Assembly: GCA_018401745.1 (NCBI GenBank)
Contig: JAGYJY010000007.1
Location: 340,636 to 404,635 of the forward strand
Source of the DNA: Pirellulales bacterium
GTDB lineage: Bacteria; Planctomycetota; Planctomycetia; Pirellulales; UBA1268
Length of the DNA stretch: 64,000 nt
Direction: 5' to 3'
The position numbers and the translations under genes are program-made. The notes under the pieces were generated by a model. The model saw only the letters and a program-made list of their open reading frames with translations. It made no database searches and was not told the origin of the DNA. Every line of letters begins with the position of its first letter. Position 1 is the first letter of the stretch. Of this stretch, positions 32,872-42,178 are shown piece after piece.

Positions 32872-33711
32872 TTAGCCCAGCGGAAAGCGGATCGTGATCG
32901 CGGTGCCCTTGCCGGGCGTGCTTTCAACGCGGACGCGGCCGCGGTGGCCTTCGATGATCTCCAGGCAGGCGGCAAGGCCAAGGCCGGAGCCGCCTTTGCC
33001 GGTCTCATCGGGGCCGGCTTTGGTGGAGAAGTTGGGCTCAAACATCCGCCGCATCACCTCGGGCGTCATGCCGCAGCCCGTGTCGCGAACGGTGAGGTCA
33101 ACGCCCTGGCCGTTGGGGGCTGCCGCAAGACGCAGGATCAGCCGCCCGCCCCCGTCCATCGCCTGCCGAGCGTTGACCATCAGGTTGAGAAGCACCTGCT
33201 GAATCTGGCCCGGATTCCCCTGAATCCGCGGCACCTCAGCAAACTCTCGCTCAACCTGCACGCGGTATTTCATCATTTCGCGTTCGAGCAGCACGAGGGC
33301 ATCCTCGATCACCGCCTCGATGCCCACCGGCTCCAAACGGGTGCTGCGGCTGCGGGCCATGCCGAGCACACTGGCGGTGATTTTCGCCGCCTTGGTGCTG
33401 GCGGAGAGGATGCGGTTGAGGGCCTTGTCGCGGGTGGGCTCATCTTTGTGGCGAAGGCCCATCTTCGCGTAGTTGAGGATCGTGGTGAGGGCATTGTTGA
33501 ACTCGTGGGTGGTCGTGCCGAGCAGTTCGCCGAGCCCTGCGGACTTCTGCATGTCGAGCAGCTGGCGACGGAGGGCCGCGACCTCCGCGGCCAGCTCATC
33601 GCGTTCGGCCTGCAGCGACATCGCCTCAGCGGCCTCACGGCCAAAATGAGGAGGTTTGCCTGCTGACCTGCCGGCCTCAGCTCCGCGTGTTGTCACCTCC
33701 CGCATCACCAT
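32872..33711 (-). CDS. sensor histidine kinase, soluble, no input domain seen
   Basis: 279 aa. A coiled-coil-like start ([22 protein letters not shown]) leads to the phosphoacceptor box [20 protein letters not shown] (His near residue 70). The HATPase domain has N box [18 protein letters not shown]1 [11 protein letters not shown] box [21 protein letters not shown] and G2 [10 protein letters not shown]. NtrB-like arrangement without transmembrane or PAS domain, so the signal may come from a partner protein. No response regulator is adjacent. Start among 33723 (GTG), 33711 and 33705 is uncertain. Confidence 0.88.
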   Translation of the reverse strand: MVMREVTTRGAEAGRSAGKPPHFGREAAEAMSLQAERDELAAEVAALRRQLLDMQKSAGLGELLGTTTHEFNNALTTILNYAKMGLRHKDEPTRDKALNRILSASTKAAKITASVLGMARSRSTRLEPVGIEAVIEDALVLLEREMMKYRVQVEREFAEVPRIQGNPGQIQQVLLNLMVNARQAMDGGGRLILRLAAAPNGQGVDLTVRDTGCGMTPEVMRRMFEPNFSTKAGPDETGKGGSGLGLAACLEIIEGHRGRVRVESTPGKGTAITIRFPLG

Positions 33712-34034
33712 GGATTGTCCCACTTCCCCGCGTGCTCAACTCGCCGTGCGGCCTCCCGCCGCCGGGTGATACCGACGAGAAGCCCGTTTGCCGCATCTGC
33801 GGCCGAAAACCCTCCCTGAGAGGGCGTATACTGCATCGCCCGAACGAGGCGACTGCATCCCGGGTTCGTATCGTCGCCAGACGGGCCGGTCCTCTACAAT
33901 CAGCCGGGTGCATCCTTCCGACACCTGGACCGTTCAACTTTTACTGCCCAGGGCTGCGGATCAGGCGGTTTGCTGAGAAACAGGCGGCTTCGGGCAAGAA
34001 ACTCCGCTTCCAACGGTTTCTGGGAGATCGAGCG

Positions 34035-34754
34035 ATGACAACACCTGCTGAGAAAGAACGGGCTCAGAGCGACCGCCGAGGCTTCACGCTGGTGGAACTG
34101 CTCGTCGTGATTGCAATTATCGGCGTGTTGATCGGCATGCTGCTGCCAGCCGTGCAGTCGGTGCGGGAGTCGGCCCGACGCATCCAGTGCAAATCGAACC
34201 TCAAGCAGGTCGGCCTGGCGATGCAGATGTATCTCGACAGAGTGACGCGAGGAAAGTTTCCGATCGCCGCTCGGCTTCCGAGCCAGGAACTCGACTTTTA
34301 CGTGCCAGGTTCGCGGCCGATCAAGCCGAGCATCGCCACCGTGCTCGGCCCGTATGCCGAAAACAACCGTGCCATTTACCGCTGCCCATCCGACTTCATG
34401 TACTACGAGCGGCCGCCGGAGATGCACGACACCTACCGGGCCAAGCTGATGGCCATTCCGGAAGCTGACCGGCCGCCGGAGTATCTCAACTTCAGCTATG
34501 AAGGAACGAGCTACGAATATCCAAACCGCCGGCTCGAAGACAAAACGCGAGAAGAGGCTGTGTCTTACAGGGGCAGTGTTGGGGCGACGTCAAAGCTGTG
34601 GGTGCTCTATGAGTTTGAAGGATTCCACGGTGGGGGGATCTCGTTCTTCCCCAGCGGCGTGACCGATTTCAATGATCCCGACCCGGACAGGCCGGCGCCC
34701 ACCGCCGGCGCCCGCAACTTCCTCTACCTCGATGGTCACGTGGACAACCTGTGA
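34035..34754 (+). CDS. type IV pilin-like protein with DUF1559-type layout
   Basis: 239 aa. After a short basic leader, [28 protein letters not shown] is a class III prepilin signal: cleavage after Gly, N-methylated Phe, conserved Glu at +5. [21 protein letters not shown] and the C-terminal [13 protein letters not shown] are typical of the DUF1559 (SBP_bac_10-like) pseudopilins hugely expanded in planctomycetes. ATG 34035 has GGGAG upstream. 33724-34034 holds no gene; it is the divergent promoter region with the histidine kinase. Confidence 0.9.
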   Translation: MTTPAEKERAQSDRRGFTLVELLVVIAIIGVLIGMLLPAVQSVRESARRIQCKSNLKQVGLAMQMYLDRVTRGKFPIAARLPSQELDFYVPGSRPIKPSIATVLGPYAENNRAIYRCPSDFMYYERPPEMHDTYRAKLMAIPEADRPPEYLNFSYEGTSYEYPNRRLEDKTREEAVSYRGSVGATSKLWVLYEFEGFHGGGISFFPSGVTDFNDPDPDRPAPTAGARNFLYLDGHVDNL

Positions 34755-34833
34755 TGGTGTCCGTTCTTCTGATGCCAGATTCGTCCTCGCTCCGCTCTCC
34801 GCTCTCCCCCGCCGTTTGTATGAGGCTCCCACC

Positions 34834-35580
34834 ATGAGCACCGCCGCCAGCCGCCGCCAGTTTCTTTCCGAACTCTCCTCAAGCAGTCACAGTCGTGGTC
34901 GCCGCAAGGGCTGGCGAATCGGGCTCTCCATCCTCGGTGGCCTGGGGGTGCTGCTGCTGCTCGTGGGTGGCGGCGTCTGGTATTGGTGGTGGTCGTCAAC
35001 GACTGATCCGCGGGTGCTGGCAATCGTCCAGCAGGGCGAGCAGCTCCGCGAGCGATTCTTCCCGCCCAACAGCCAAGTCGCCTCCGGTGGCGGAATGTCG
35101 CAGACCGACGCCGACGAGCTGGCCGCAGCGATGACCTCGATTCGTGGCCAAATGGAGCAACTCCCCGAGCATCTCCGCCCGGCAGCTGGCATGCAGATCG
35201 GCCGCATGTTTTTCACCGGCATGCAGCAGCAGATGGACAGCTATTTCGAAACGCCCCCGGCACAGCGGCAGGCCATGCTCGATCAGCACATTTTCCAGAT
35301 GGAGGCGATGCGAACGGCCTTCGCCCGCAATGGCCGCAGCTTTGGTGGACCTCCGGGGGGAGCCAACGGTGTTCAAAACGCAAGCGGGCAGACCGGCGGA
35401 CAGACCGGGCAGGGCGGTCCTCCCTGGGCCCGTAGCGGCAACGAGGGCAGCCGCGATGAGTGGCGAAAGCGGATCATCGACCGCACGAGCCCTGAGCAGC
35501 GTGCCCGCTGGACCGAATACCGCGAAGCCGTCGACAAGCGGCGGGACGAGCTTGGGCTGGGGAACCCATGGCGAGGCTGA
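34834..35580 (+). CDS. single-pass membrane protein of unknown function
   Basis: 248 aa. Cytoplasmic Ser/Arg-rich start, one transmembrane helix (IGLSILGGLGVLLLLVGGGVWYWWW, about residues 30-54), then an extracytoplasmic helical domain with many Met and Gln (MQIGRMFFTGMQQQMDSYFETPPAQRQAML), a Gly/Gln-rich linker, and the closing SPEQRARWTEYREAVDKRRDELGLG. No family recognised. ATG 34834 has GAGG upstream, 79 bp after the pilin-like gene on the same strand. Confidence 0.72.
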   Translation: MSTAASRRQFLSELSSSSHSRGRRKGWRIGLSILGGLGVLLLLVGGGVWYWWWSSTTDPRVLAIVQQGEQLRERFFPPNSQVASGGGMSQTDADELAAAMTSIRGQMEQLPEHLRPAAGMQIGRMFFTGMQQQMDSYFETPPAQRQAMLDQHIFQMEAMRTAFARNGRSFGGPPGGANGVQNASGQTGGQTGQGGPPWARSGNEGSRDEWRKRIIDRTSPEQRARWTEYREAVDKRRDELGLGNPWRG

Positions 35581-35623
35581 GCCGGCAGCGTTCTGCCCGG
35601 TGGTGCTCACGGAGCCTGGACTG

Positions 35624-35884
35624 ATGTCGGAAATCCTGGGATTGCTCGCCGAAGGCATGCAGCTGGCCTCGGACCTCGGCTACCGCGTTCGCGAAGAGCC
35701 GCTCGGCGACCTGCCCGGTGGGGGCTGCGTGGTTGGTGGCACGCGGCAGATTCTGCTCAATCTGGAGCAGGGGCCTGGGGAGCGACTGGACCAGCTCCTC
35801 GACGTGCTCGCTGGGGATCCTGCAACCGCCGACGAGCCGAAGAGCAGGGCCCTCGCCGCCCGCCTGCAGGAGCGTCAGGCCTGA
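35624..35884 (+). CDS. small conserved hypothetical protein, 86 aa
   Basis: Soluble. EILGLLAEGMQLASDLGYRVREEPLGDLPGGGC then VVGGTRQILLNLEQGPGERLDQLLDVL, and a basic C-terminal helix. ATG 35624 has GGAG nine bases upstream. It overlaps the convergent nadD stop by ten bases. Function unknown. Confidence 0.68.
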   Translation: MSEILGLLAEGMQLASDLGYRVREEPLGDLPGGGCVVGGTRQILLNLEQGPGERLDQLLDVLAGDPATADEPKSRALAARLQERQA

Positions 35885-36513
35885 CGGGCGTCTGGCTCGG
35901 CGTAGAGCCCGTGATGTGTGATGTAGGCCGCCACAGACGCCGGCACCAGATAGCGAATGCTCCGCCCTGCCCGCACGGCACCGCGGATGCTGGTCGCGCG
36001 AATGCCCACGGCGGGCATCCGCACCCGGCTCTCGACCAGCTGCTCGACAGCAGCCCTGCCAAGCAGCCCGATCAGGACATCATCGCTCAGCAGACGCGAC
36101 GCATCGTCAAGCGACTCACGTTCGACGGTCACCAGTTCGGCGAGCCTGGCGATCTCGGCCGGCTCATGCCAGGTCGGTAGGCCACGCACCGCATCGGGGC
36201 CGAGGAGGAGCACCAGGCGGTCCGCCGGGAAGCGTGACGACAACGCCCGCAGGGTTTCCACGGTATAACTGAGGCCGTCACGGTCGAGTTCGATGCTCGA
36301 CACAGCAAACGCCGAATGGCCGCCTGTGGCCAGATCCAGCATCACGCGTCGGTCGGCAGCGGGAGCCAGGGTGCGGTCGAGTTTGTGGGGAGGCCGCGCT
36401 GCGGGCACAAACAGCACCCTGTCGAGCCCCGCCTGTTCGCGAGCGGTTTCGGCGGCGATCAGGTGGCCGAGGTGAACCGGATCAAAGCTGCCTCCGAAGA
36501 TGCCGATTCGCAT
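35875..36513 (-). CDS. nadD: nicotinate-nucleotide adenylyltransferase NadD
   Basis: 212-aa nucleotidyltransferase that makes deamido-NAD from nicotinate mononucleotide and ATP. N-terminal GIFGGSFDPVHLGHLIAAE holds the HxGH motif, LFVPAARPPHKL binds phosphate, and the C-terminal VGIRATSIRGAVRAG is the ISSTxIR-type ATP motif with Arg-Ala-Thr in place of Ser-Ser. ATG 36513 has GGAGG upstream. Divergent from priA with 57 bp between starts. A much longer open frame continues upstream, antisense to priA, but is a shadow. Confidence 0.94.
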   Translation of the reverse strand: MRIGIFGGSFDPVHLGHLIAAETAREQAGLDRVLFVPAARPPHKLDRTLAPAADRRVMLDLATGGHSAFAVSSIELDRDGLSYTVETLRALSSRFPADRLVLLLGPDAVRGLPTWHEPAEIARLAELVTVERESLDDASRLLSDDVLIGLLGRAAVEQLVESRVRMPAVGIRATSIRGAVRAGRSIRYLVPASVAAYITHHGLYAEPDARQA

Positions 36514-36570
36514 GGTTCCTCCTCCCGTCGATCTTTTGCCTTCCCCAGCCTCCGCAGGGAGCCGGGCCTG

Positions 36571-38847
36571 ATGAGCCAGCATACGCCGCAGCAGCAGCTC
36601 TTCGTGAACGGGCCTGCCTGGGAGGAAGACGACCGGCATCTGGCGGTCGTGGCCAGCATCGTGCTGCCGGGACCACTCGATCGCCCGCTGGACTATCTCG
36701 TCCCCGAACAGCTCGCCGGACGCGTTGAGCCGGGCAAGCGAGTGCGGGTGCCGCTCGGCCGCAGCAATCGGCCCACCGTGGGCTACTGCGTGGCGGTGGC
36801 CACTCGCAACGTTCCCAGCTCGGGCCTGAAGGCCGTCTGTGACATCGAAGATGAGCGACCGCTCCTTTCGCCGGTGATGCTGGAGCTGACCGCCTGGATG
36901 AGTGAGCGGTGGCTGTGTCGCCATGGCGAGGTGCTTGAGGCCGTGCTCCCTGCAGGCGTTCGCGAGGCCGCTGGGAGCCGCGAGCAGCCGTACCTGATGC
37001 CCGCGGCGACAAGGCCCGCAGCCGAGTCGGCCCCGGCGACCCGGCTCACGCCCTCCCAGGCGAATGTGCTTGCCGCTGCCACCGAGCCCCAGACCGCTGC
37101 CCAACTGGCCGACCGGTCTGGGGCAAGCCGTGCGGTTGTCACCCGCATGGTGAAGCGAGGGCTCTTGGTGGAAGTGCCCGCCCCCAGCGACACCCCGCCA
37201 CGCTCCTCTTCCGACGAACCGCCGCAGCTTTCTGAGGCACAGTCGGCCGCACTCGAGCCGATCTGCAATGCCATGCGAGAGGGCCGCCATGAGACCGTGG
37301 TGCTGTTCGGTGTGACGGGCAGCGGCAAGACCGAGGTCTATCTGCAGGCGGTGGAGGAGACCCTCCGCTACGGCAAGCAGGCGATCGTGCTTGTGCCCGA
37401 AATCAGCCTGACACCGCAGACCTGCGGCCGCTTCCGCAGCCGCTTCGGCCGCGTGGCCGTTCTCCATAGCCACCTCACACCAGCAGAGCGGCACCGCGAA
37501 TGGAAGCGAATCGCTGCCGGTGAGGTCGGGGTGGTTGTGGGAGCTCGCAGCGCCGTCTTCGCCCCCACGCCGCGGCTGGGCCTGCTGGTGATTGACGAGG
37601 AGCACGAGACGAGCTTCAAACAGAGCACGGCCCCTCGCTACCACGCCCGCGACGTGGCGGAGTGGCGGTGTCGCCGGGAATCGATTCCGCTCGTGCTTGG
37701 CTCCGCGACCCCAGCCCTGGAAACCTTCCAGAAATGCCTTCGTGGCGAGTGGCGGATGGCCGAACTGCCAGAGCGGGTTGGCGGCACCCACCTCCCTGGC
37801 GTGCTGACCGTAGATCTCCGCGCCGGCCCACCACGTCGCGCCGGCGACCTCAGCTCGCGGCTGGAGGCGGGCATTCGCTGGGCGCTCAACGCGGGCGGAC
37901 AGGTGATTCTGCTGCTCAACCGCCGCGGCTTCGCCACCCACATCCAGTGCCACGCCTGCGGCCACTCCGTAACCTGCCCGCAGTGCGATCTCTCCCTCAC
38001 GCTGCACCAGCCAGGCAGCCGGGGCATCTGCCACGGATGCGGCCGGGTGATCCGGGTGCGGCCAGTCTGCAGCGAGTGCGGGCAGGCCGGGCTGGCCCTG
38101 CGGGGAAGCGGCACACAGCGACTGGAAGACCGCGTCGCCCGCACCTTCCCCGAGGCCCGCGTGGCCCGCATGGATGCCGACACGATGCGGCGTCGCGGCA
38201 GTCACGAAGCAACGCTCGATGCCTTTCGCGACGGCCACACCGACATCCTCGTTGGCACCCAGATGATCGCGAAGGGGCTCGACTTCCCCTCGGTGATGCT
38301 TGTCGGCGTGGTCTACGCCGATGCGGCGCTCCACCTGCCCGACTTCCGAGCCGCCGAACGGACCTGCCAGCTGATCACGCAGGTTGCAGGCCGCAGTGGC
38401 CGCGGGCCCAAGGGGGGCCGCGTCGTTGTCCAGACCGCCACACCAGATCATCCCGCGATCCGCGCCGCGGCCGTCCACGACTACGAGGCCTTTGTCCGGC
38501 ATGAGCTCCCGATTCGCGAGGCCCTGGGCTACCCGCCGTTCGGCCAGGTGGTGCGGTTTGTCGTGCGTTCTCGCAACGAGACAGCCGCTCGGGAGTGGGC
38601 CGAACACCTCGCGAGTCGGCTGCGACGGCAGATTGAAGCCGCCGCCGAGGAGGCTGCGGGCATTCGCGTGCTCGGCCCAGCGCCTGCTCCGATCGAGCGA
38701 TTGCGAGACGCCTGGCGGTGGCACCTGCAGGTCCAGGGACCAGATGGCGAGATTCTCCGCCGCCTCGTGCGGCTGGCAATCGAGGGGCTGAAGGTTCCAG
38801 ATTCCGTGGCCTGGATTGTCGACGTCGATCCTGTGGAAATGCTCTGA
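36571..38847 (+). CDS. priA: primosomal protein N' (PriA replication-restart helicase)
   Basis: 758-aa 3'-to-5' DNA helicase that reloads the replisome at stalled forks. N-terminal 3'-DNA-binding domain with PLDYLVPEQ; Walker A LFGVTGSGKTEVY; DEAH-type box VIDEEHETSFKQ; eight zinc-binding cysteines beginning CHACGHSVTCPQC and ending VCSECG; helicase motif VI QVAGRSGRGPKGG. ATG 36571 follows AGGGAG. Helicase and recombination genes recG and rnhA are a few kb downstream. Confidence 0.96.
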   Translation: MSQHTPQQQLFVNGPAWEEDDRHLAVVASIVLPGPLDRPLDYLVPEQLAGRVEPGKRVRVPLGRSNRPTVGYCVAVATRNVPSSGLKAVCDIEDERPLLSPVMLELTAWMSERWLCRHGEVLEAVLPAGVREAAGSREQPYLMPAATRPAAESAPATRLTPSQANVLAAATEPQTAAQLADRSGASRAVVTRMVKRGLLVEVPAPSDTPPRSSSDEPPQLSEAQSAALEPICNAMREGRHETVVLFGVTGSGKTEVYLQAVEETLRYGKQAIVLVPEISLTPQTCGRFRSRFGRVAVLHSHLTPAERHREWKRIAAGEVGVVVGARSAVFAPTPRLGLLVIDEEHETSFKQSTAPRYHARDVAEWRCRRESIPLVLGSATPALETFQKCLRGEWRMAELPERVGGTHLPGVLTVDLRAGPPRRAGDLSSRLEAGIRWALNAGGQVILLLNRRGFATHIQCHACGHSVTCPQCDLSLTLHQPGSRGICHGCGRVIRVRPVCSECGQAGLALRGSGTQRLEDRVARTFPEARVARMDADTMRRRGSHEATLDAFRDGHTDILVGTQMIAKGLDFPSVMLVGVVYADAALHLPDFRAAERTCQLITQVAGRSGRGPKGGRVVVQTATPDHPAIRAAAVHDYEAFVRHELPIREALGYPPFGQVVRFVVRSRNETAAREWAEHLASRLRRQIEAAAEEAAGIRVLGPAPAPIERLRDAWRWHLQVQGPDGEILRRLVRLAIEGLKVPDSVAWIVDVDPVEML

Positions 38848-38853
38848 ACTGCA

Positions 38854-39597
38854 TCAGCCGGGATCATCCGACGGCAGCGAGGCAATGCGGGCGATCAGGG
38901 TGGCTGGAAAGAGGATCGCCGAGAGGCCTTCGAGCGTCGCGATCATCAGTGGGAACGAGCCGATCGGGCTGAGGTCACTAAAGCCGGAGGTGGTGAGCGT
39001 CGAGAAGGAGAGCCAGATGAAGTCAGCCCAACGGACCATGCGGTCGCCCTCGAGTTCCTTCGGCAGCACGTAGGAGGCAAACTCAAACATTCCGATCATC
39101 GCGTGCACGGCGGCGAAGAAGAAGCCGAGCATGATGAAGCTCGCCGCTCCACAGAAGATCCGCTGGGTGCCTGTCACACCACTCTTGAAAGCCTGCAGAA
39201 TCGAGAGGACGACCGAGATCAGGTAGATCGCCAGAAAAAGTGTCATCGGCAGCAGCCGCACGCCGCGGTCGGTGACGATGTGGAAGGTGGCCCACAAGCA
39301 GGCTGCCGTACTCAGGGCGGCCAGCACGATGGCGAGGCGGCGGTAGCCGAGCAGCAAGACGCTGGCGACCGAGACGGCCATGCCGACAACGACATAGGCA
39401 CCTGGCGTGAGCCGCTGCCCTGCATCAAAAAGTGGCACCAACAGGATCAGGGCGATCTGCCCCAAGAAGATCAGCAGGCCGTGATACCGCAGCCTGGCTC
39501 GGTGCGTGTCAGACCGCTCATGCGGAAGCATGGCTGCATGGGGCACATGCTGCATGGCCACCTGTCGCCAAAAGCCGCTCCGTGATCGCTCTTTCAT
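38854..39597 (-). CDS. two-pore-helix ion channel-like membrane protein
   Basis: 247 aa, about six transmembrane segments. The last two flank a pore loop, WADFIWLSFSTLTTSGFSDLSPIGSF, that matches the ion_trans_2 type of K+ channel. The filter reads TTSGFSD where K+ channels usually have T-x-GYGD or T-x-GFGD, so the second glycine is replaced by Ser and selectivity is uncertain. The long N-terminal membrane domain resembles uncharacterised bacterial channels. Converges with priA, stops 6 bp apart. Confidence 0.82.
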   Translation of the reverse strand: MKERSRSGFWRQVAMQHVPHAAMLPHERSDTHRARLRYHGLLIFLGQIALILLVPLFDAGQRLTPGAYVVVGMAVSVASVLLLGYRRLAIVLAALSTAACLWATFHIVTDRGVRLLPMTLFLAIYLISVVLSILQAFKSGVTGTQRIFCGAASFIMLGFFFAAVHAMIGMFEFASYVLPKELEGDRMVRWADFIWLSFSTLTTSGFSDLSPIGSFPLMIATLEGLSAILFPATLIARIASLPSDDPG

Positions 39598-39746
39598 CGG
39601 TTTTCTACCTGCCGCATTCCACGATGGCTTGTGCCTGATTCCGCCGCCGCCTGCAGGCCACCGCGATGCGATCGCTGCCGCCCTCGAAACGACTCATCTT
39701 TCTGCTCAGTCGAACCCAGCGGTACGATACCGGGTGGGAAACGAGC

Positions 39747-41543
39747 ATGTCATACCGATCATTTAAGGAAATCCTGGGCGAAACCAGCCTGGAGAGGAAG
39801 TGCCGCTTCCTCTTCGGGCTCTGCCTGCTGCTGCTGATCACAGGCAGCTTTTGGTGGTATGGCAGCCGCACCGAAGACCTCGTCTTCACCAGCACGCGAA
39901 CGACCGGCCGTCATCTCGTCGACGCGGTGATGCTGCACCACCACTGGAAGACCCTCGAAGCCGACAAGAAATACACCACGCTCATCGAGACGCTCGGCCA
40001 GCAGCTGCAGAGCCAGCCCTACACCTGGAAGATCCTCCGGCCCGATGCAGCCGGCGATGAACTGCAAGGCTACACCTCTCTCGACTCGGCGGTCCTCGAC
40101 TACTTCGCTGACCCCGACGCCAACAGCGGCATGCTGCCGGAGGCGAGTGCGGGCACGGCGGTGCTGTCTGCCGACACCGCAGAGTATCGTGAGTTTCACA
40201 CCCCCGACAACGCCGAGTATCACTACTACCAGCCGATCCGCGCCCGCACGAGCTGCCTGATCTGCCACGAACACCGCGGCCCCACCAACCCAGTCGGCCC
40301 GCCCGGCCCGCGGCTGGCGGAGAACGAGCTCATGGCCGTGGTGCGAGTGGTGATCCCTGACTCCGCAACCCAAAACGCCATCAACTGGAATCGGGCTATT
40401 CTGCTGACGACGGCCATCGTCACCGTCTTCCTGGCGATGCTCGCGGCCTACGCGATTGTCCGCTATGTGATCGTCAAGCCGCTGAAGCATCTGAGGGAAG
40501 TCAGTGACGAGGTTCGCAAAGGCAACGTGGCTGCCCGCGCCGAGATTCACACCGGCGATGAGTTTGAGGATCTCGGCACAGCCTTCAATCGCATGCTGCG
40601 AGGGCTCGTTGACTCTCAAGACGAGCTGCTCAAGGTCAACCGTGATCTCGATACCAAGGTCGACCAGCTGGCCCAGGCCAACATGCACCTCTACGAAATG
40701 AATCGGCTCAAGAGCGACTTCCTGGCAACCATGAGTCACGAACTGCGAACGCCGCTCAATAGCATCATCGGCTTCTCTGATGTGCTCGGCGGCATCGCCG
40801 GACTGGAAGAGAAGCAAAAGCGGTATGTGCAAAACATCCGCTCATCCGGCCGCATGCTGCTGGATATGATCAACGACATTCTCGACCTCGCCAAGATCGA
40901 GGCCGGCAAGATGGCGATTCGGCCGACGGAGTTTCGGCTTGAGGGCGTGATTTCAGCCCAGTGCGACATGGTCCGGCCGCTGGCGGAGCGGAAGAATATC
41001 GATGTCGACTTCACGGTGGCCCACGAGATTGGGCCCGTTGTCCAGGACCAGGGCAAGGTGCAGCAGATCCTGGCCAACCTGCTCTCCAACGCCGTCAAGT
41101 TCACCCCGGAAGGCGGCCGCATCGAGGTCCGCGCCAGCCTCGAACGCTCCCCCTCCGACCGCAGCGGTGGCATGCTCGTGATGGATGTCGAAGACACCGG
41201 CGTGGGAATCGCCGATGAAGAGCAGCAGGTGATCTTTGAGAAGTTTCGCCAGAGCCGGCTCTTCCGCAGCGGCGAAGACGCGATGACCCGTGAGTTTTCG
41301 GGCACGGGGCTCGGCCTCTCGATCGTGCGAGAACTCTGCCGCCTGCTGGGAGGCGATGTCTCACTCGCCAGCGAGCTGGGACGGGGCAGCACGTTCACCG
41401 TTTGGCTCCCATCAAGGCTCTCCGCGCAGCATGCGACCGATCCGGGCAGAAGCGGTGAGGCTCCACCGCGGTACGGGGAGAGTGCCGCCGCACCGGCGAA
41501 TGCGATACCATCCGAGTCCGCGGCGGGCGGCGTGGTGGCCTGA
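39747..41543 (+). CDS. membrane histidine kinase with periplasmic c-type haem sensor (Tll0287/DUF3365-like)
   Basis: 598 aa. TM1 (FLFGLCLLLLITGSFWWYG), a periplasmic domain of about 170 residues, TM2 (LLTTAIVTVFLAMLAAYAIV), HAMP (VKPLKHLREVSDEVRKGN), a coiled coil, HisKA with MSHELRTPLNS (His near 331), HATPase with ILANLLSNAVKF, DTGVGI and GTGLGLSIV. The periplasmic part has a CxxCH motif in SCLICHEHRG near residue 169, just before TM2, as in Tll0287-like haem sensors. Likely senses redox state, oxygen or NO. No response regulator is adjacent. ATG 39747 is preceded by GGGAAACGAG. Confidence 0.88.
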   Translation: MSYRSFKEILGETSLERKCRFLFGLCLLLLITGSFWWYGSRTEDLVFTSTRTTGRHLVDAVMLHHHWKTLEADKKYTTLIETLGQQLQSQPYTWKILRPDAAGDELQGYTSLDSAVLDYFADPDANSGMLPEASAGTAVLSADTAEYREFHTPDNAEYHYYQPIRARTSCLICHEHRGPTNPVGPPGPRLAENELMAVVRVVIPDSATQNAINWNRAILLTTAIVTVFLAMLAAYAIVRYVIVKPLKHLREVSDEVRKGNVAARAEIHTGDEFEDLGTAFNRMLRGLVDSQDELLKVNRDLDTKVDQLAQANMHLYEMNRLKSDFLATMSHELRTPLNSIIGFSDVLGGIAGLEEKQKRYVQNIRSSGRMLLDMINDILDLAKIEAGKMAIRPTEFRLEGVISAQCDMVRPLAERKNIDVDFTVAHEIGPVVQDQGKVQQILANLLSNAVKFTPEGGRIEVRASLERSPSDRSGGMLVMDVEDTGVGIADEEQQVIFEKFRQSRLFRSGEDAMTREFSGTGLGLSIVRELCRLLGGDVSLASELGRGSTFTVWLPSRLSAQHATDPGRSGEAPPRYGESAAAPANAIPSESAAGGVVA

Positions 41544-41639
41544 CGGCTATCCTTCGCCACACACCGCAGCGGCCTGCCGGCAGGCCACGCAGCCTGCACC
41601 TACCAGTCACACACCAGCATGTTCTGCATGTCCAGCACG

Positions 41640-42128
41640 ATGAGCCAGCAGCAGCCTCCCACCACCACCGACGTCGTGCTCTTCACCGATGGCGGCTGCA
41701 GCGGCAATCCCGGGCCGGGTGGTTGGGCCTTTATTCTGCGACACCCCGCAACGGGCAAGGAGAGCAGCGAGAGCGGCGCCGAGCGGGAAACCACCAACAA
41801 TCGCATGGAGTTGACGGCCGTGGTCCGTGGCCTCGCGCGACTCACTCGTCGAACGCGGGTCGAGCTCGTGAGCGACAGCGTCTATGTGGGCACCGGGCTT
41901 TCGCAGTGGCTGCCAAAATGGAAGCTGCAGGGCTGGAAGCGGAAAGAACGCGGGCGGCTCGTGCCGATCAAAAATGAAGACCTCTGGCGGGAGCTTGATC
42001 GCCTCGCCTGCGTGCACGACGTGCGATTCCGCCATGTTGCCGGCCACTCAGGCCATCCCGAGAATGAGGCCTGCGACCGCATGGCGGTGCAGGCTTACCG
42101 CGATCTGATCAGTGGCGAGGGCCGGTAG
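41640..42128 (+). CDS. rnhA: ribonuclease HI
   Basis: 162-aa nuclease that degrades RNA in RNA:DNA hybrids. All catalytic residues are visible: VVLFTDGGCSGNPGPGGWA (first Asp), NNRMELTAV (Glu), LVSDSVYV (Asp), and GHSGHPENEACDRMA (His, Asp). KLQGWKRKERG is the basic handle. The start could be ATG 41619 or 41640; the conserved core begins ten residues after the latter. It precedes recG by about 50 bp. Confidence 0.95.
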   Translation: MSQQQPPTTTDVVLFTDGGCSGNPGPGGWAFILRHPATGKESSESGAERETTNNRMELTAVVRGLARLTRRTRVELVSDSVYVGTGLSQWLPKWKLQGWKRKERGRLVPIKNEDLWRELDRLACVHDVRFRHVAGHSGHPENEACDRMAVQAYRDLISGEGR

Positions 42129-42178
42129 CTCCTCGCCGGAGCGTACGTCCCCAGTCACCCCGACAGAGGAACCCGTTG

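Noticed and set aside
36514..38724. Long minus-strand extension of the nadD frame, antisense to priA
   Set aside because: nadD has its own ATG with GGAGG at 36513 and the standard N-terminus; the rest mirrors the priA codons.
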